Of a DNA stretch of 64,000 nucleotides, positions 34,501 to 44,075 are shown in pieces. The stretch covers positions 14,223,341 through 14,287,340 of the forward strand of contig NC_048544.1 in the NCBI RefSeq assembly GCF_902806685.2, in the 5' to 3' direction. The notes beneath the pieces were generated by a model that was not told the DNA's origin, ran no database searches, and saw only the letters and a program-made list of their open reading frames with translations. The stretch comes from Maniola hyperantus (lineage: Eukaryota > Arthropoda > Insecta > Lepidoptera > Nymphalidae). The first letter of the stretch is position 1. The number at the start of each line of letters is the position of its first letter. Made by a program: the position numbers and the translations under genes.

Positions 34501-37500
34501 TCTGTACTACAGTTGTTATAGCAGCAATTCTTCAGGCAATGATCTATAGTTCAACGTCCTATAATGGTGGTGATAAATTCAATACCAGAGGGTACCTTTC
34601 ATACAAACTTACTTAATTATATCTTTTCTTTTGATATCTTCTCTAACATATAAATTTCAAAGTACTGATTAAGATTAAGCGACTCTGAGTGCGGCTGTTA
34701 GTATTTTTCAAATCCGCAATGTATAGCGTTAAAAACTCGGGTCAATGCCCCGCCTACGACGCGGCATTGACTCCGAGTGGCCTACTTAGTACTTACGGAA
34801 CGTTTGTTGACCTCTAGCCTCAGTCAGATGTTTTATTTCCAATATATCGTGAAATTTAACAAAATATGGGTTTATTTTCGCGTTTTTTCGCATTTTTTAT
34901 TGTGGTATCATATCACTGATTATCAGTATTATTGCCTGTCTTCGTTTTTGCCAGCGTTCTGCTGCGCGATTGCGGGAGAATGTCAGCTACAATGTCACTA
35001 TCGCAATCACCTCTGATTGGTTGACGCTCGCTCACTATTGGCTACAATGCATTGTTGCAACAAGAATCGCACAAATTCAGCCAATCAGAACAATTGAGAT
35101 TGTAATAATGATTGATGCAGGTTTTACGAAAACGACCTACTGGTTACATACTGTATATCCTTGCTCTAGCATGAAGTTAGGAATCAGCTTAGCTTATTAC
35201 TAAGTGCTCTATGAAACAGAAGAGCCTCAATAGCTCAACCGGTAAAGGAGTGGACTGAAAACCGAAAGGTCGACGGTTCAAACCCCGCCCGTTGCACTAT
35301 TGTCGTACCTACTCCTAGCACAAGCCTGACGCTTAGTTGGAGAGGAAAGGGGAATATTAGTCATTTAACATGGCCAATATTCATTAAAAAAAAAACAATT
35401 CTTTTCAGTTATGTAATCACATCTGTGCCGTGTATAATTTGCGTTCTTATCCTGTTCCTGATACCAAACAACTTGGCCTGTTTGAAGTTTTTTAGAAAAC
35501 AAAACGGTAATTAAATGCTGTACTTACTTACAATATCATCATTATCATCGCCCGCTCACTGAGTACGGGTCTCCTCTCAGAATGAGAAGGGCTTGGCTAT
35601 TAGTCCACCACACCGACCAAGTGCGGTTAATAGTCTGAGGTTAATATTAATATATTTTTGCAAAAACAGGCGCTAGGCGCCGAATATGAATTTGTCCCAT
35701 TCGGTGTCGAGACCCTTGGTCCGTGGGGTCCTAGCGCTATAAGACTTTTTAAGGAAATAGCAAAAAGGTTAGTCGACATCACAGGAGACCGAAGAGCTGG
35801 CAGCTACCTCGGACAAAGAATTAGCCTAGCTATTCAAAGGGGGAACGCTGCCAGTATCTTCGGAACCTTGTCTAAAGGGACTCCTTTTAATAATATATTT
35901 TAGTTATAATATTATGTTTTTTAAGGTTTTAGTTTTAGTTTCATTGTTTAAGTAAATTTTTAAGATGTTCACTTTAAAAAAAAATTGTAGATAACTCCGA
36001 ACCTCTACCTACATCTGCCAGTGGAGGTTTCTTGACATGGTCCATGGTAAAGAATAACGTAGATTGGACTGTTATCTTTCTCACTGGTTAGTTGCAATAA
36101 TAATTAGTAACCAGCTTATATTCCCGCGACTTCATATACACTTCAAACCCCTTAGGAGTTGAATTTTCAAAACTCATTTCTTAGCGGATATTATGACTAA
36201 TAATAGCTATCTGCATGCCTTTCAGCCCGATACGTCCAGTAGTTTGAGGTGTGCGTTGATAGATTAGTCAGTCAGTCAGTCAGTCCTAGCTTTTCCTTTC
36301 AAGTATATTATTTTTGAAGATAAAGTAAAATTCACAGATTTTCCTACATAATAAGTATGTCAATAGAATAGCCAACGAAAGTATTCTTACTAAGCTACTG
36401 TAATAGTTGACGCAGCTATGGTAATTAGAAATCCATATAAATACTTATTTATTTTATTTTTTACCGAAATTGTAGTTACATAGTACTTAGATAGTAATAA
36501 ATTAAGTTACATTAGATATGCTTATCTCTAAATAGAGATTTCTTCCAGCTTCCCATTCAAGGTTGTGAGAATGAGTTTTTATTCATTTAGGTAATGAATA
36601 AAAAACTTCGCTGAGGTTCGCTTTAGTGGATAGGCATCCTTACACATTTTTACTTTGTTCAAAAGCGAGTGCCAACATAACATTCGATTCCCTGGAAGAC
36701 TCCGGCATGACAGAAGAATTCGAGAAGTTTCTATCGCTGTTCTCCACTCGCCCCCTCGCAGCTCAAGCTTGCGTCGTTATTGTGTTCTGCAAGATTCTGA
36801 CGGAGTTTGCCAGCAATGCCACAGTGGGGCGCTGTTTACTGGCACGTATTGCTAATGTGGTAAGGGGCTATACATAGGTAGGTACCGTCCTTTTCGCCAA
36901 AATACGAGTGACTTTTCACAAAGTAATGTTTCTTAAAAATAATGTTACGTAGGACCAAGGTTTTTTTTACTTAGTAAGTTTTTAGTCTGGTCCTGTTTAG
37001 CATTCTTTTAAAGAAATGTTAATTTAATTAAATGAGTAGTAGTTTTTGAAAACGATAAGACGTATGTAACTCGAAAAATATTTAATGCATTTAGATCGGC
37101 TGAAGTAGATGAGTATACCTACTTATTTTTACTTCTCATTTCCATTTCCTTATTCTCATCTTCACGGCTCATCCGTTGAACGGATTTCGATGAAATTTAA
37201 CACGAAACATAGGTTACTTTTTAAAATCCCGGAAAATCAAACTTTCGCATTTCTTTTCGCATTCAATAAACTTTTGCAACTATTTTTACGCACAGGGATT
37301 AAAGTCCAAAGTGAACCCGCTCTACCTGATGCTGAGTGCCACTCTTTCTACTTCTCTGCCATTCCACCTGGCCACTGGAACGCCGGCCTACGCGATGATA
37401 GCATCCTACGTTCACATCCCACCAAGGAAACTGGTAAAATGTTCACATGAGCTTTCAAATATCTGATCACTTCTTCGCTCTGGGCTGGTTTCCGCACTTA

Positions 37501-38474
37501 AACGTTTCCGTCTGTTGTGCGTCACACGGGATATTATATACATAGACGCCACGAAAACTCAACAACACAGGTAGTGCATAGTACCTAATGGCATAGTATC
37601 TCGAGATATTATGAGTTTTTAAAAAATTTATCACGTGATCATTATAGACACCACGTATACTGGCGTCTGGCAGGGGGTTGCCACGTCACAGTGTCTGGGC
37701 AATGCATGACGTGATATCTATTCCAGAGAAAATATACAAAAATTAGACTTGAGTATACTTTGACGTAATGTGGGACGCCCTCCAGCACGATGGACCGACG
37801 ATATAAAGAGGCTGGCGGGAAGTGGCTGGATGAGGAAGGCTGAGGATCGGGTGTGGTGGCGCTCTATAGGGAAGGCATATATGTCAAACAGTGGACGTCC
37901 ACCGGTTGATGATGATGATGATGATGATACTTTGACGTAAGATTTTTTACATCTTTATCAACTAGGTAGGTGTTATCTCCCAAAGTCACCATGATCCAAA
38001 CAAACGTTCCTCCCAGTGTTGAGGGGCAATACGCAGGCAAACTTTCAGCTTTTATAAAATAAAGGTCTGGCAGGCGCTTGCTCTCTCTCTAAAACGTTTC
38101 TTCTTTCTTTCTTTTGGTACTTACTACGTTCACATGTAGTTATCTGTAATCTGTAAGTGCTTACAGTGCGACGAGGCTATTTTGGCGCGTGGCGAAAATC
38201 GAAACTAACGTTGCCGTCAAGTGTCCCCTTTGTTCATATTTGAATAGTCTAAACCTTTGTTCTCCAACAGCGCCCCCTGTCAATGTCATTCAAATGCCAA
38301 AAGAGCCTTGTCGCACTGTAGTTACACTCGGTTTATTTCCAGATGGTCGCCGGCATAGGTCCGTCACTGTTGGCGATTATAATGAACCTATTCACTGTCT
38401 GCGTGTGGTCTAAGGTCATATGGCCGGACATTGACTCATATCCTGCTTGGGCGGATGGGATAAAAAATAAATAA
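24823..38474 (+). CDS. Divergent SLC13 (INDY-type) transporter paralog, 15 exons, 566 aa
   Basis: Exons: 24823-24839, 24927-25056, 25575-25712, 28998-29125, 30197-30311, 31294-31414, 31571-31631, 33051-33173, 33678-33792, 34497-34591, 35409-35506, 35991-36086, 36666-36859, 37296-37433, 38343-38474. All junctions are GT..AG, phases agree throughout, and the frame ends at TAA. SLC13 proteins move di- and tricarboxylates or sulfate, usually with sodium, across the plasma membrane. Membership rests on exon-by-exon alignment with the minus-strand gene at 49877-62609: SMWFSNCMACGLMMPLVKA, GGMATFVGSETNQL, ILTEFASNATVG and LATGTPAYAMIAS. Exon lengths of 115, 115, 194 and 138 nt are identical in both genes. 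Several conserved motifs have changed: the usual GTPPNAI region is GTPAYAM, the LP after the second SN motif is lost, and exon 4 has LDCLGV where the other copy has MMFMGG. It may therefore differ in substrate or ion coupling. The exon 2 acceptor (TTTCTAG) has an in-frame alternative 31 bases or so downstream; the exon 10 donor GTACCT is weak. Confidence in family is high, in exact small exons moderate. Confidence 0.85.
25361..25511. mobile_element. GC-rich MITE family A copy in intron 2
   Basis: Inverted ends TAGTCCACGACAAGGTTGAG and CAACATGTCGCGTACTATA, about 60 bp upstream of exon 3. Confidence 0.75.
25713..27114. other. SLC13 intron 3, first part, no gene seen
   Basis: AT-rich with short open frames on both strands (26121-26309 minus, 26461-26709 plus) that lack splice or family support. 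An 8-bp TCGATATT/AATATATCGATA motif pair occurs at 26270-26292. Confidence 0.4.
27115..28064 (+). mobile_element. Remnant LTR element with tRNA-Ser-like primer site
   Basis: A segment from AGATTTAAGAATATAAATTT to GCCGCTTACGTAACT occurs at 27211-27289 and again at 27989-28064. After the first copy comes TGGCGCAATCGGTCGGATCC, close to the serine-tRNA primer-binding site used by 17.6/297-type Gypsy elements. The possible LTR start AGTTAGG mirrors the end TAACT. The 700-bp interior has no gag or pol, and the second LTR is truncated. Located in SLC13 intron 3. Confidence 0.6.
28065..28997. other. SLC13 intron 3, last part
   Basis: Holds a (TA)n microsatellite at about 28470-28511 and otherwise unremarkable AT-rich sequence. 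Confidence 0.45.
28470..28511. repeat. (TA)n microsatellite
   Basis: About 20 TA units in SLC13 intron 3. Confidence 0.9.
29803..29965 (+). mobile_element. MITE family D, copy 1
   Basis: About 160 bp with inverted ends GTGCGACAAGGCTATCTTGT and AGAGCCTTGTCGCACTGTA. A second copy at 38166-38328 is closely similar throughout. Both lie in introns of the plus-strand SLC13 gene. Confidence 0.75.
31681..32016 (+). mobile_element. tRNA-derived SINE with poly-A tail
   Basis: The head includes TAGTGGTTAGGATGTCCGCC (A-box-like) and GGGGGTGCAATCCCGGG (B-box-like). A body with AACGGTGAAGGAAAACATCG and GGCCAGCGTGGTAGACTGTG follows, ending in about 19 A residues. A classic lepidopteran SINE in SLC13 intron 7. 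Confidence 0.85.
32020..33020 (-). mobile_element. Family S SINE carrying two nested insertions
   Basis: Family S text stops at GACAGACAGACAAC (about 32142), resumes as ACAAAGTG/TATAAGGGTTCCG (about 32750-32775), stops again, and resumes as AGGTACGGAACCCTAAAAAT (about 32999-33018). Insert 1 (about 32143-32749) has GC-rich inverted ends rich in GCGGGCGCGG and a short frame starting MDINTEEFISAVQHRTA, which recalls transposon-associated MADF-type proteins; this suggests a decayed Harbinger-like DNA transposon. Insert 2 (about 32779-32998) is GC-rich and unidentified. Confidence 0.6.
33425..33644 (+). mobile_element. SINE-like family T copy in intron 8
   Basis: From TTATATAAATGCGAAAGTGT to GAACTCGCGGGCATCAGCTA, ending about 33 bases before exon 9. 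Confidence 0.7.
33848..34032. mobile_element. Palindromic MITE family F, copy 1
   Basis: Ends TACAGTACGCGGCCGAAAGT and its near inverse CTTTCGGCCGCGTACTGTA; the arms carry GTAGAGCGTTGTCTCTGTC-like text in opposite directions. The whole element can fold on itself. TA at both tips may be the target duplication. Confidence 0.75.
34292..34476. mobile_element. Palindromic MITE family F, copy 2
   Basis: Diverged copy ending 20 bases before exon 10, with TGTACATCGACCTGCAGAA at one side and AAAGGCCGATGCACAATAT at the other. Confidence 0.65.
34705..34945 (+). repeat. Dispersed element G, copy 1
   Basis: Shares AATGTATAGCGTT, ACTCGGGTCAATGCC and CGACTCCGAGTGGCC-like text with 55980-56205. Lies in SLC13 intron 10. 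Confidence 0.6.
34974..35141 (+). mobile_element. MITE family C, copy 3
   Basis: Contains TCAGCTACAATGTCACTATC and the shared GCATTGTTGCAACAAGAATC block, ending GGTTTTACGAAAACGACCTA. Confidence 0.7.
35224..35396 (+). mobile_element. tRNA-Phe-like SINE with poly-A tail
   Basis: The first 73 bp look like a tRNA: GCCTCAATAGCTCAACCGGT is the acceptor and D region, GGACTGAAAACC gives an anticodon loop with GAA (phenylalanine), and GGTTCAAACCCC is a good B box. A 90-bp body and about 10 A residues follow. The tRNA stems are imperfect, so a SINE head rather than a working tRNA. Ends 13 bases before SLC13 exon 11. Confidence 0.75.
35668..35960 (+). mobile_element. Retroelement protein-tail fragment, best preserved
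   Basis: One frame stays open for 81 codons, with FVPFGVETLGPWGPSAIRLF, then AGSYLGQRISLAIQRGNAAS, stopping near KGTPFNNIF, followed by AT-rich 3' text. It is the C-terminal piece of a retroelement protein and not a host exon: no matching phase with SLC13. Confidence 0.65.
36115..36305 (-). mobile_element. SINE-like family U copy, reverse, intron 12
   Basis: From TTATATTCCCGCGACTTCAT to GTCAGTCAGTCAGTCCTAGC. Confidence 0.7.
37780..37932 (+). mobile_element. RTE-type LINE 3' end
   Basis: Coding remnant GRPPARWTDDIKRLAGSGW-like (first part out of frame), with WMRKAEDRVWWRSIGKAYM, ending in a (GATGAT)n tract. This matches the C-terminal tail and simple-repeat end of RTE-clade LINEs. In SLC13 intron 14. 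Confidence 0.7.
38166..38328 (+). mobile_element. MITE family D, copy 2
   Basis: Ends CAGTGCGACGAGGC and GAGCCTTGTCGCACTG; close to 29803-29965. Stops 14 bases before exon 15 of the plus-strand SLC13 gene. Confidence 0.75.
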
Positions 38475-38476
38475 AA
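38467..38476 (+). terminator. Poly-A signals overlapping the SLC13 stop codon
   Basis: Two overlapping AATAAA hexamers span the TAA stop at 38472-38474. GTTTCTGTTTATTT follows as a possible GU-rich element. If used, the 3' UTR would be only a few tens of bases. Confidence 0.5.
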
Positions 38477-39989
38477 TTCCATAATGTTTCTGTTTATTTA
38501 CTTAAGCTAATTATATTATGTATATACAATCCATCTTGCTGTACGACCCGCCAAGGTTACATCGATCGGGGCCGAACGTTGGACTTGGTCTCCAAGCCCC
38601 ATTACAGCGTAGACCGCAATGTTGTTTTTAGGGTTCCGTACCCAAAGGCTGCCAACGGGACCCTATTAACAAGCCTCCGCTGCCCGTCTGACTATCAGTG
38701 GGCTGCATCTCGTGAACCGTACCTAAGGTAGAGTTGTGAACACAGAATATGTGTATTTCTATTGCAGCTATAACAACAAAAAATAAAAATTTCAAAATGG
38801 CCGCCATGACATTAGGAAGAATTAAAGTGTTATTTCTTGTCCGATGGTACAAACCAGGGTTGTTGCGGATGCCAATATTATGACATCCGCGGATGCGGAT
38901 ACGGATGTCTGAATTAATGCGAATGTTCCGCATTTGCGGATGCGGATGCGAATATCCGTAACGCCCCTGGTGCGGCTCACTTCGTCACTTCGTGTGCGAG
39001 TCAGACTAGCACTCGTCCGATTTTTCGTTGTAAGTACATCGTATACGTGGCACCTTAACGGGAAGTATAGCAAGGTAAAAAAAAAACAGTAAAAGAAACT
39101 AGAAATCAAAGCGTGAAACTCGCCCGACACAATTTTTTTTACTTTGTAGTGGTTTTGGAAGTCGGTTTTTTTCTAATATTTTTTACATAAATATATCTCC
39201 ATTTTCCACACCAATAAAGTAGGTAACCGCCAAATTTCCGGTTTCAACTGTTCAGGAAAACCTTCCTATGGCGGGGATTTGTTTATCTTTTGAATAACGT
39301 ATCAGATATCTAAATACATTACCCGGCCAAAAGTGATGAACATCGATATCTGTTACAACAGATTTTTAGAGCACTGGCCACTGTCTCAGTCGTTGAAACC
39401 GATAAAAAGTCATTAGGGTATGAGTGACAGAGACAACGCTCTACAAAGATAAAATGTCATTCTAAAGGCCGATGTTCATCACTTTCAGTGTACTGTACAT
39501 AAAAGGAAAAGGTGACTGACTGACTGATCTATTAACGTACAGCTCAAACTACTGGACGGATCAGGCTTAAATTTGGCACGCAGGTAGCTATTATGACGTA
39601 GGCATCCGCTAAGAAAGGATTTTTGAAAATTCAACCCGTGAAATAGGGGTTTAAATTTTGTGTAGTCCACGCAGACCAAGTCGCGAGCATAAGCTAGTCA
39701 CAAATAAGAAACAATTGATCATTTCCACAAATATATTTACACGTACAATTCTAACATAATATTACGGTACTTGTACACGATTTATTTGAACTCTGTAAAC
39801 TGTAAATGCCAGTTGGCATACGATATTGCCAATGACTGGCACCACGTACAAAATTCACATTCTATAAATAATTTATCACAATATACTAAAATATTATAGT
39901 TAGTTATTCTGAATTAAGAAAAATGTCAGATCTGCTAATTATATTAAAGGATGATTTTTTAAATACCGACAATAAGCTCAATGCCTTAG

Positions 39990-40150
39990 TATTGTCCGTA
40001 CAAAATGAGTTATCATGCGCCATTTTAACACGTGTCAACTGTCAAGTCAAAAGTAAATTCACCTTTAAAATAAGGACTAAAATCGTACTTTTAAAATGAC
40101 AGTTGACATACAAAGTTAAAGTAGAACGAGAGAACTTATTTTGTCCGCAT
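39990..40150. mobile_element. Palindromic MITE family H, copy 1
   Basis: Inverted ends around TTGTCCGTACAAAATGAG and CTTATTTTGTCCGCATTA, inner arms GTGTCAACTGTCAAGTCAAAA and its rough inverse. Related to 48690-48836. Confidence 0.65.
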
Positions 40151-40357
40151 TATATATTATTTCTTATTCAATCAAACAGTTATTTTAGTTTTAATTTAAT
40201 ATTGTTTTCTTTTTTTTTAGATTTAAGTTTATTAATAGTTTATTTGTTTCCATCTTCAAGTAATTATTTTTAATTATCAAACAGTTATTTTATTATTTAA
40301 CGCAAAAAGATATTTCTGGGCCTGTCTAATTATTTTTTATTATAATCTATGCTTATT

Positions 40358-40643
40358 AAGGTCTTCACAGACTACATAGATGTCACGACGCAGACTCCAC
40401 TCCGACTCGACTTACAACAAAGCATGGAAGTGTGCGCTTTATATCGTACTCATTACAGTAGAATTTCTAAAACAGTGATTCACGCGCCACGACTTTGATT
40501 TACCCGTCCTTAAGGTGGAATTTTCAATATTTAATCAAAAAATCCACCGTAAGAGACATGAAATAAAGCTCACATTTTCATGCTTTTCTATGAGTTGAGT
40601 CGGAGCGGAGTCGACATCGCGTCTATGTAATGTGCGAAGACCT
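40358..40643. mobile_element. MITE family I
   Basis: About 285 bp with inverted repeats of roughly 50 bp: AAGGTCTTCACAGACTACAT at the left and its near inverse ATGTAATGTGCGAAGACCTT at the right, both followed inward by CTCCGACTC text. Only one copy seen. Confidence 0.7.
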
Positions 40644-41883
40644 TTAGTGGTCGTTAGGAACCTTTAGTAGTCGACCCCGAAACGGCAAATGCGCTCACTA
40701 CGTTTTTAAATGTTTCAACAAATCCATACTTCCATACAAGTATTTATAAATGCGATACTATATCGTCCTGTCTGTCTGTCTGTCTCATGTCTGTTACCTC
40801 TTAACGCCTCAACCGAACGGAACAGCTAAACCGATCTTGCATTTCTGGAGATGGAAGTAGGATACTTTTTATTATCCGAGAAAATCAAAGTTTTCACACA
40901 GAATTTATAAAAAAAGACAAAGTGAGTATTAGCTAGTCAGAAATATCAATTAGGCACATACAAAAATACAATATGTTTTGTACATTACAAGAGTATGTTG
41001 GTATTTTAAACCATACCTGCAGTATATCTAAAAATATCCATTATTGGATTTTAATATTATGTAAAGTAGTATAAAATACGTTATTAAAAAATAAGTTGCC
41101 CCATGGCGACATTCATTTTGGTACACTTTAGTTTTGAGTTACCTAGGTACCTAAAAACCAGGGATAATAAATCTATCTTTAATCTAATCATAAGTAACCG
41201 TCCGTTTTCAATATCTGGAGATAAGTTACTTAGCAACATTGTTATTTGTCAGAAATTGTATGGTGTTCTTGACAAATTATTACAACAACGTTACTAAGTA
41301 TCTACAGTTTACAGATAGATTGAATATTGACAACAATTGCTAGCAACGTTGTTATAATTTCTCAAAAAAATTAATGGCTTATTTTGACAAGTAACAATGT
41401 TTCTAACGGCCCAAATCAATAATAAATCCTATACGTTAATTAACAACGTTGTTTTGTCAAAAATTGTATGTCTTCTTGACAGATAACAATATTGCTAAGT
41501 AATTTATCGACAGATTACAGATAGATTAATAATTTAGGCCGTTAATAAATGTATCGACAAGTTTATAATATTTTATTATTTAAGCTTGTTTCAGTATTAA
41601 ACTACGCCACTTTTACATTATGATACCCATACGTATTTTGATTTATTCGACTCCATATTCTCATCTTTGGCACTGGTTAACTACATATTTTTCAGCTGAG
41701 TAGGTACCAGTATTTAAAAAAGTATTGTAAGAAATATAGTAGGAAATAGGAATGATACAGATTAGGCATTATTTCTCTTTACCTAATTAATTATTATTTT
41801 AGTTAAATTAAGGCTATTAATTAATATCGCTTTCTATACATGTTTATTAAGGTTACAAATATCAACTTTAGGCAAAAAACATA

Positions 41884-42052
41884 ATGCGGCTGATTCTGTT
41901 TTACTATCTAATCTGTTTTATATCTTTAAACTAAATTGACAGGCTTAATCTTATGCTATCCTTTTCATAGTGCTTTCTGCGGAAAATGTTGGCACTAGAC
42001 TCAGACACGTGAATTTAGTTAGAGATTGTGTACAACGGAATTAATCACAATG
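41884..42052. mobile_element. Diverged relative of the palindromic MITE at 2121
   Basis: GCTGATTCT, TAAACTAAATTGACAGGC, TGCTATCCTTTTCAT and AGAGATTGTGTACAACGGAA occur in the same order as in the 2121-2281 element. Confidence 0.6.
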
Positions 42053-42065
42053 TGTACAAAAATAG

Positions 42066-42436
42066 TAGTTTGTACAACAAGGGCATAAAACAAGTCATTT
42101 TATCCGAGACGTTCATCTATCCGAGCCGAAGGTGAGGATAAAATGGCTTTTATGACCGAGTTATACACTCTGTTTTTCAATTCAATTGCGAGGAAATGAA
42201 ACAATAATATTATTATAAGTACATGTATAAAGTGAAATTAAAGCAATCTTGCAATGCAATAAGTGCAAAATGTTACTGGCACTATAGAAATTATATACTT
42301 TACATTTTTTGTGTCATCAGATAGATCCTTGTTTACTTTTAAACACTTTACGCACAAGAGCATGTAAAGCAGTTTTAGGCCGCTTACAGCCAGTACAAAG
42401 AAGAACTTTACGAGCATGACAAGTGCAAATATTATT
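42066..42436 (+). repeat. Dispersed repeat shared with 8698-9070
   Basis: Aligns with 8698-9070 from TTTGTACAACAAGGGCA to TTTACGAGCATGACAAGTG, with small insertions. Confidence 0.6.
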
Positions 42437-42933
42437 TTACCTCAGTTTTTTGAAAAAAAAAAATCTACCGAAAATATCAAGAAAATCCTCTTTTTTCTAG
42501 ACCAAATTCCTTCCTCTCTCTCTAATAAGTACAATTAATAAGTTTAAGTTTTCGACTCACTGAATGCTTTCAACATAACAACCTGTATATAGGGGTAAAT
42601 AATTGTGGCTTATTCTGTTGTACACAATTTTTAAGTAAAATGACAGATCTGAAATGATAAATAATCAATCCATCTGTCAATAAATTACTGAGCGCTGTAT
42701 TACTGTCAAAAATTGTATGATCTTTTTGATAAATAAAACGTTGCTACCATTACGGATAGATTGAATATTAAGTTCAGCCGTTATATATAGCTATCTCTAT
42801 CAATTACCATAATGCTGTGGAAAATTATATATTTTGACAATTAACAACGTCGCTAAATAAAATATCGAGATATTATATTTATTATCAATTTCGGCCGGTA
42901 GCTCAGAGATTGTGTACAATAGATTTAGCTATC

Positions 42934-43113
42934 TACAGTACGCGGCAGAAAGTAATGTACATCGACCTTTAGAAAGAGATAGCAGATTTGTAGAGCATTG
43001 TCTCTGTGGTTGAGACAGATAACACGTCACACATGAGTGACAGAGACAACGCTCTACGAAGCCGGAATGTCATTCTAAAGGCCGATGTACATTACTTTCT
43101 GCCGCGTACTGTA
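42934..43113. mobile_element. Palindromic MITE family F, copy 4 (cleanest)
   Basis: 180 bp with terminal repeats TACAGTACGCGGCAGAAAGT and ACTTTCTGCCGCGTACTGTA, which are perfect inverses over 20 bases. Further inward, AATGTACATCGACCTTTAGA and its inverse match closely. Confidence 0.85.
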
Positions 43114-43395
43114 CACTGTTAAGTATGAAACCTTTTAGTTACTGTATAGTAAAAGTACTACAAAAATATTGTAGGTAAGTAAATGCTTTATTTATTTTAA
43201 GCTTGTTTTGAACACGACAAATGCTTTGTGCTAAAAGGTTTTTTTTTAAATAGATAACAATTTATTTAAAAAAATAATGTCTAAAATACAATTAAGTAAT
43301 ATTATTGCATGCCAATGCGAAAAAAAAAAACAAAATGTGGACGATTTGTAACAAACCAAAAAGCTAGGGTATCAGTAGGTAAGCTGATATACCTA

Positions 43396-44057
43396 TATGG
43401 CGGTATGTGGTAGGTATTCACCGCCAATGTTTATGTAATATATCAGAGGTGATATTTGTTATATGTAAGTAATTCAGTAGGTACGTACTTGTAGTCTTCC
43501 TGTAGATGTCGGCAGGTACCTACTGTGCAGGCGAGGAAATGAAAGATGGGACCCCAGATATGTTGTTTATTTCCTTCCTGTTCCAATATTACATATACAT
43601 CACCCAAACATGGTAGAAGGTGCACAGAAATGGTTTAGCATATTCTATAAGGCACTAAAAGCACTACACAGGAATTAAGCGTAAGCCAAGCGTAGCGGGA
43701 AAGCGAAATCACAAGATGTAAGCAGATATACATAAGCGCGTATTATGAACGAGAGCACGAGAGACATGCGTTCCGCGTCAAAGCTGGGATTTGACTCTTT
43801 AACCTTGCAATTGCGTCCGCGCATCGGCGCGTCGCTATATAATGCGTTATGTACCTCTGCCAGCTAGGGAGTTCGAAAGTCGATAGTCGACTATCGATAA
43901 ACTGCTGGTGTAATATTTATTATCTTATAATGTTTATATATACGTACTAGTATAATATATTATAAATATTTGTGCATATTATGAAATACGATATAAATAT
44001 AAATATTGGCTTAAAATATATATTATAAACGTGTGTAAAGTGGCCGAGTCAGCTACA
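43396..44057 (-). repeat. 3' LTR of the Gypsy element
   Basis: Minus-strand start TGTAGCTGACTCGGCC, end CCGCCATA. Contains the perfect 18-bp palindrome TCGATAGTCGACTATCGA at 43880-43897 and TATCGATA at 43892-43899. Confidence 0.9.
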
Positions 44058-44075
44058 CCACCCCCTTCCAGACCG
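44058..44075 (-). promoter_or_regulatory. Polypurine tract region of the Gypsy element
   Basis: On the minus strand, GGAAGGGGGTGG sits between the pol stop codon and the 3' LTR, where plus-strand priming should occur. Confidence 0.6.

Larger units (their letters stand above)
38475..43391. other. Intergenic interval between plus-strand SLC13 and the Gypsy element
   Basis: No gene seen. Contents: family S-like fragment (38628-38725); degenerate GGATGCGGAT-type simple repeat (38866-38965); MITE F copy 3, truncated (39322-39490); family U (39497-39700); MITE H (39990-40150); MITE I (40358-40643); family W (40735-40937); degenerate repeats with AACAACGTTGTT palindromes (about 41190-41550 and 42690-42870); MITE like that at 2121 (41884-42052); dispersed repeat (42066-42436); MITE F copy 4 (42934-43113). 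Confidence 0.6.

Noticed and set aside
35224..35296. tRNA-Phe gene
   Set aside because: Stems are imperfect and it is fused to a SINE body and poly-A tail; a SINE head is the better reading.
35658..35903. Possible SLC13 exon between exons 11 and 12
   Set aside because: The text recurs at 12275, 17345, 24282 and 60700, so it is a retroelement tail; the SLC13 phase is satisfied by the exon at 35991-36086 instead.
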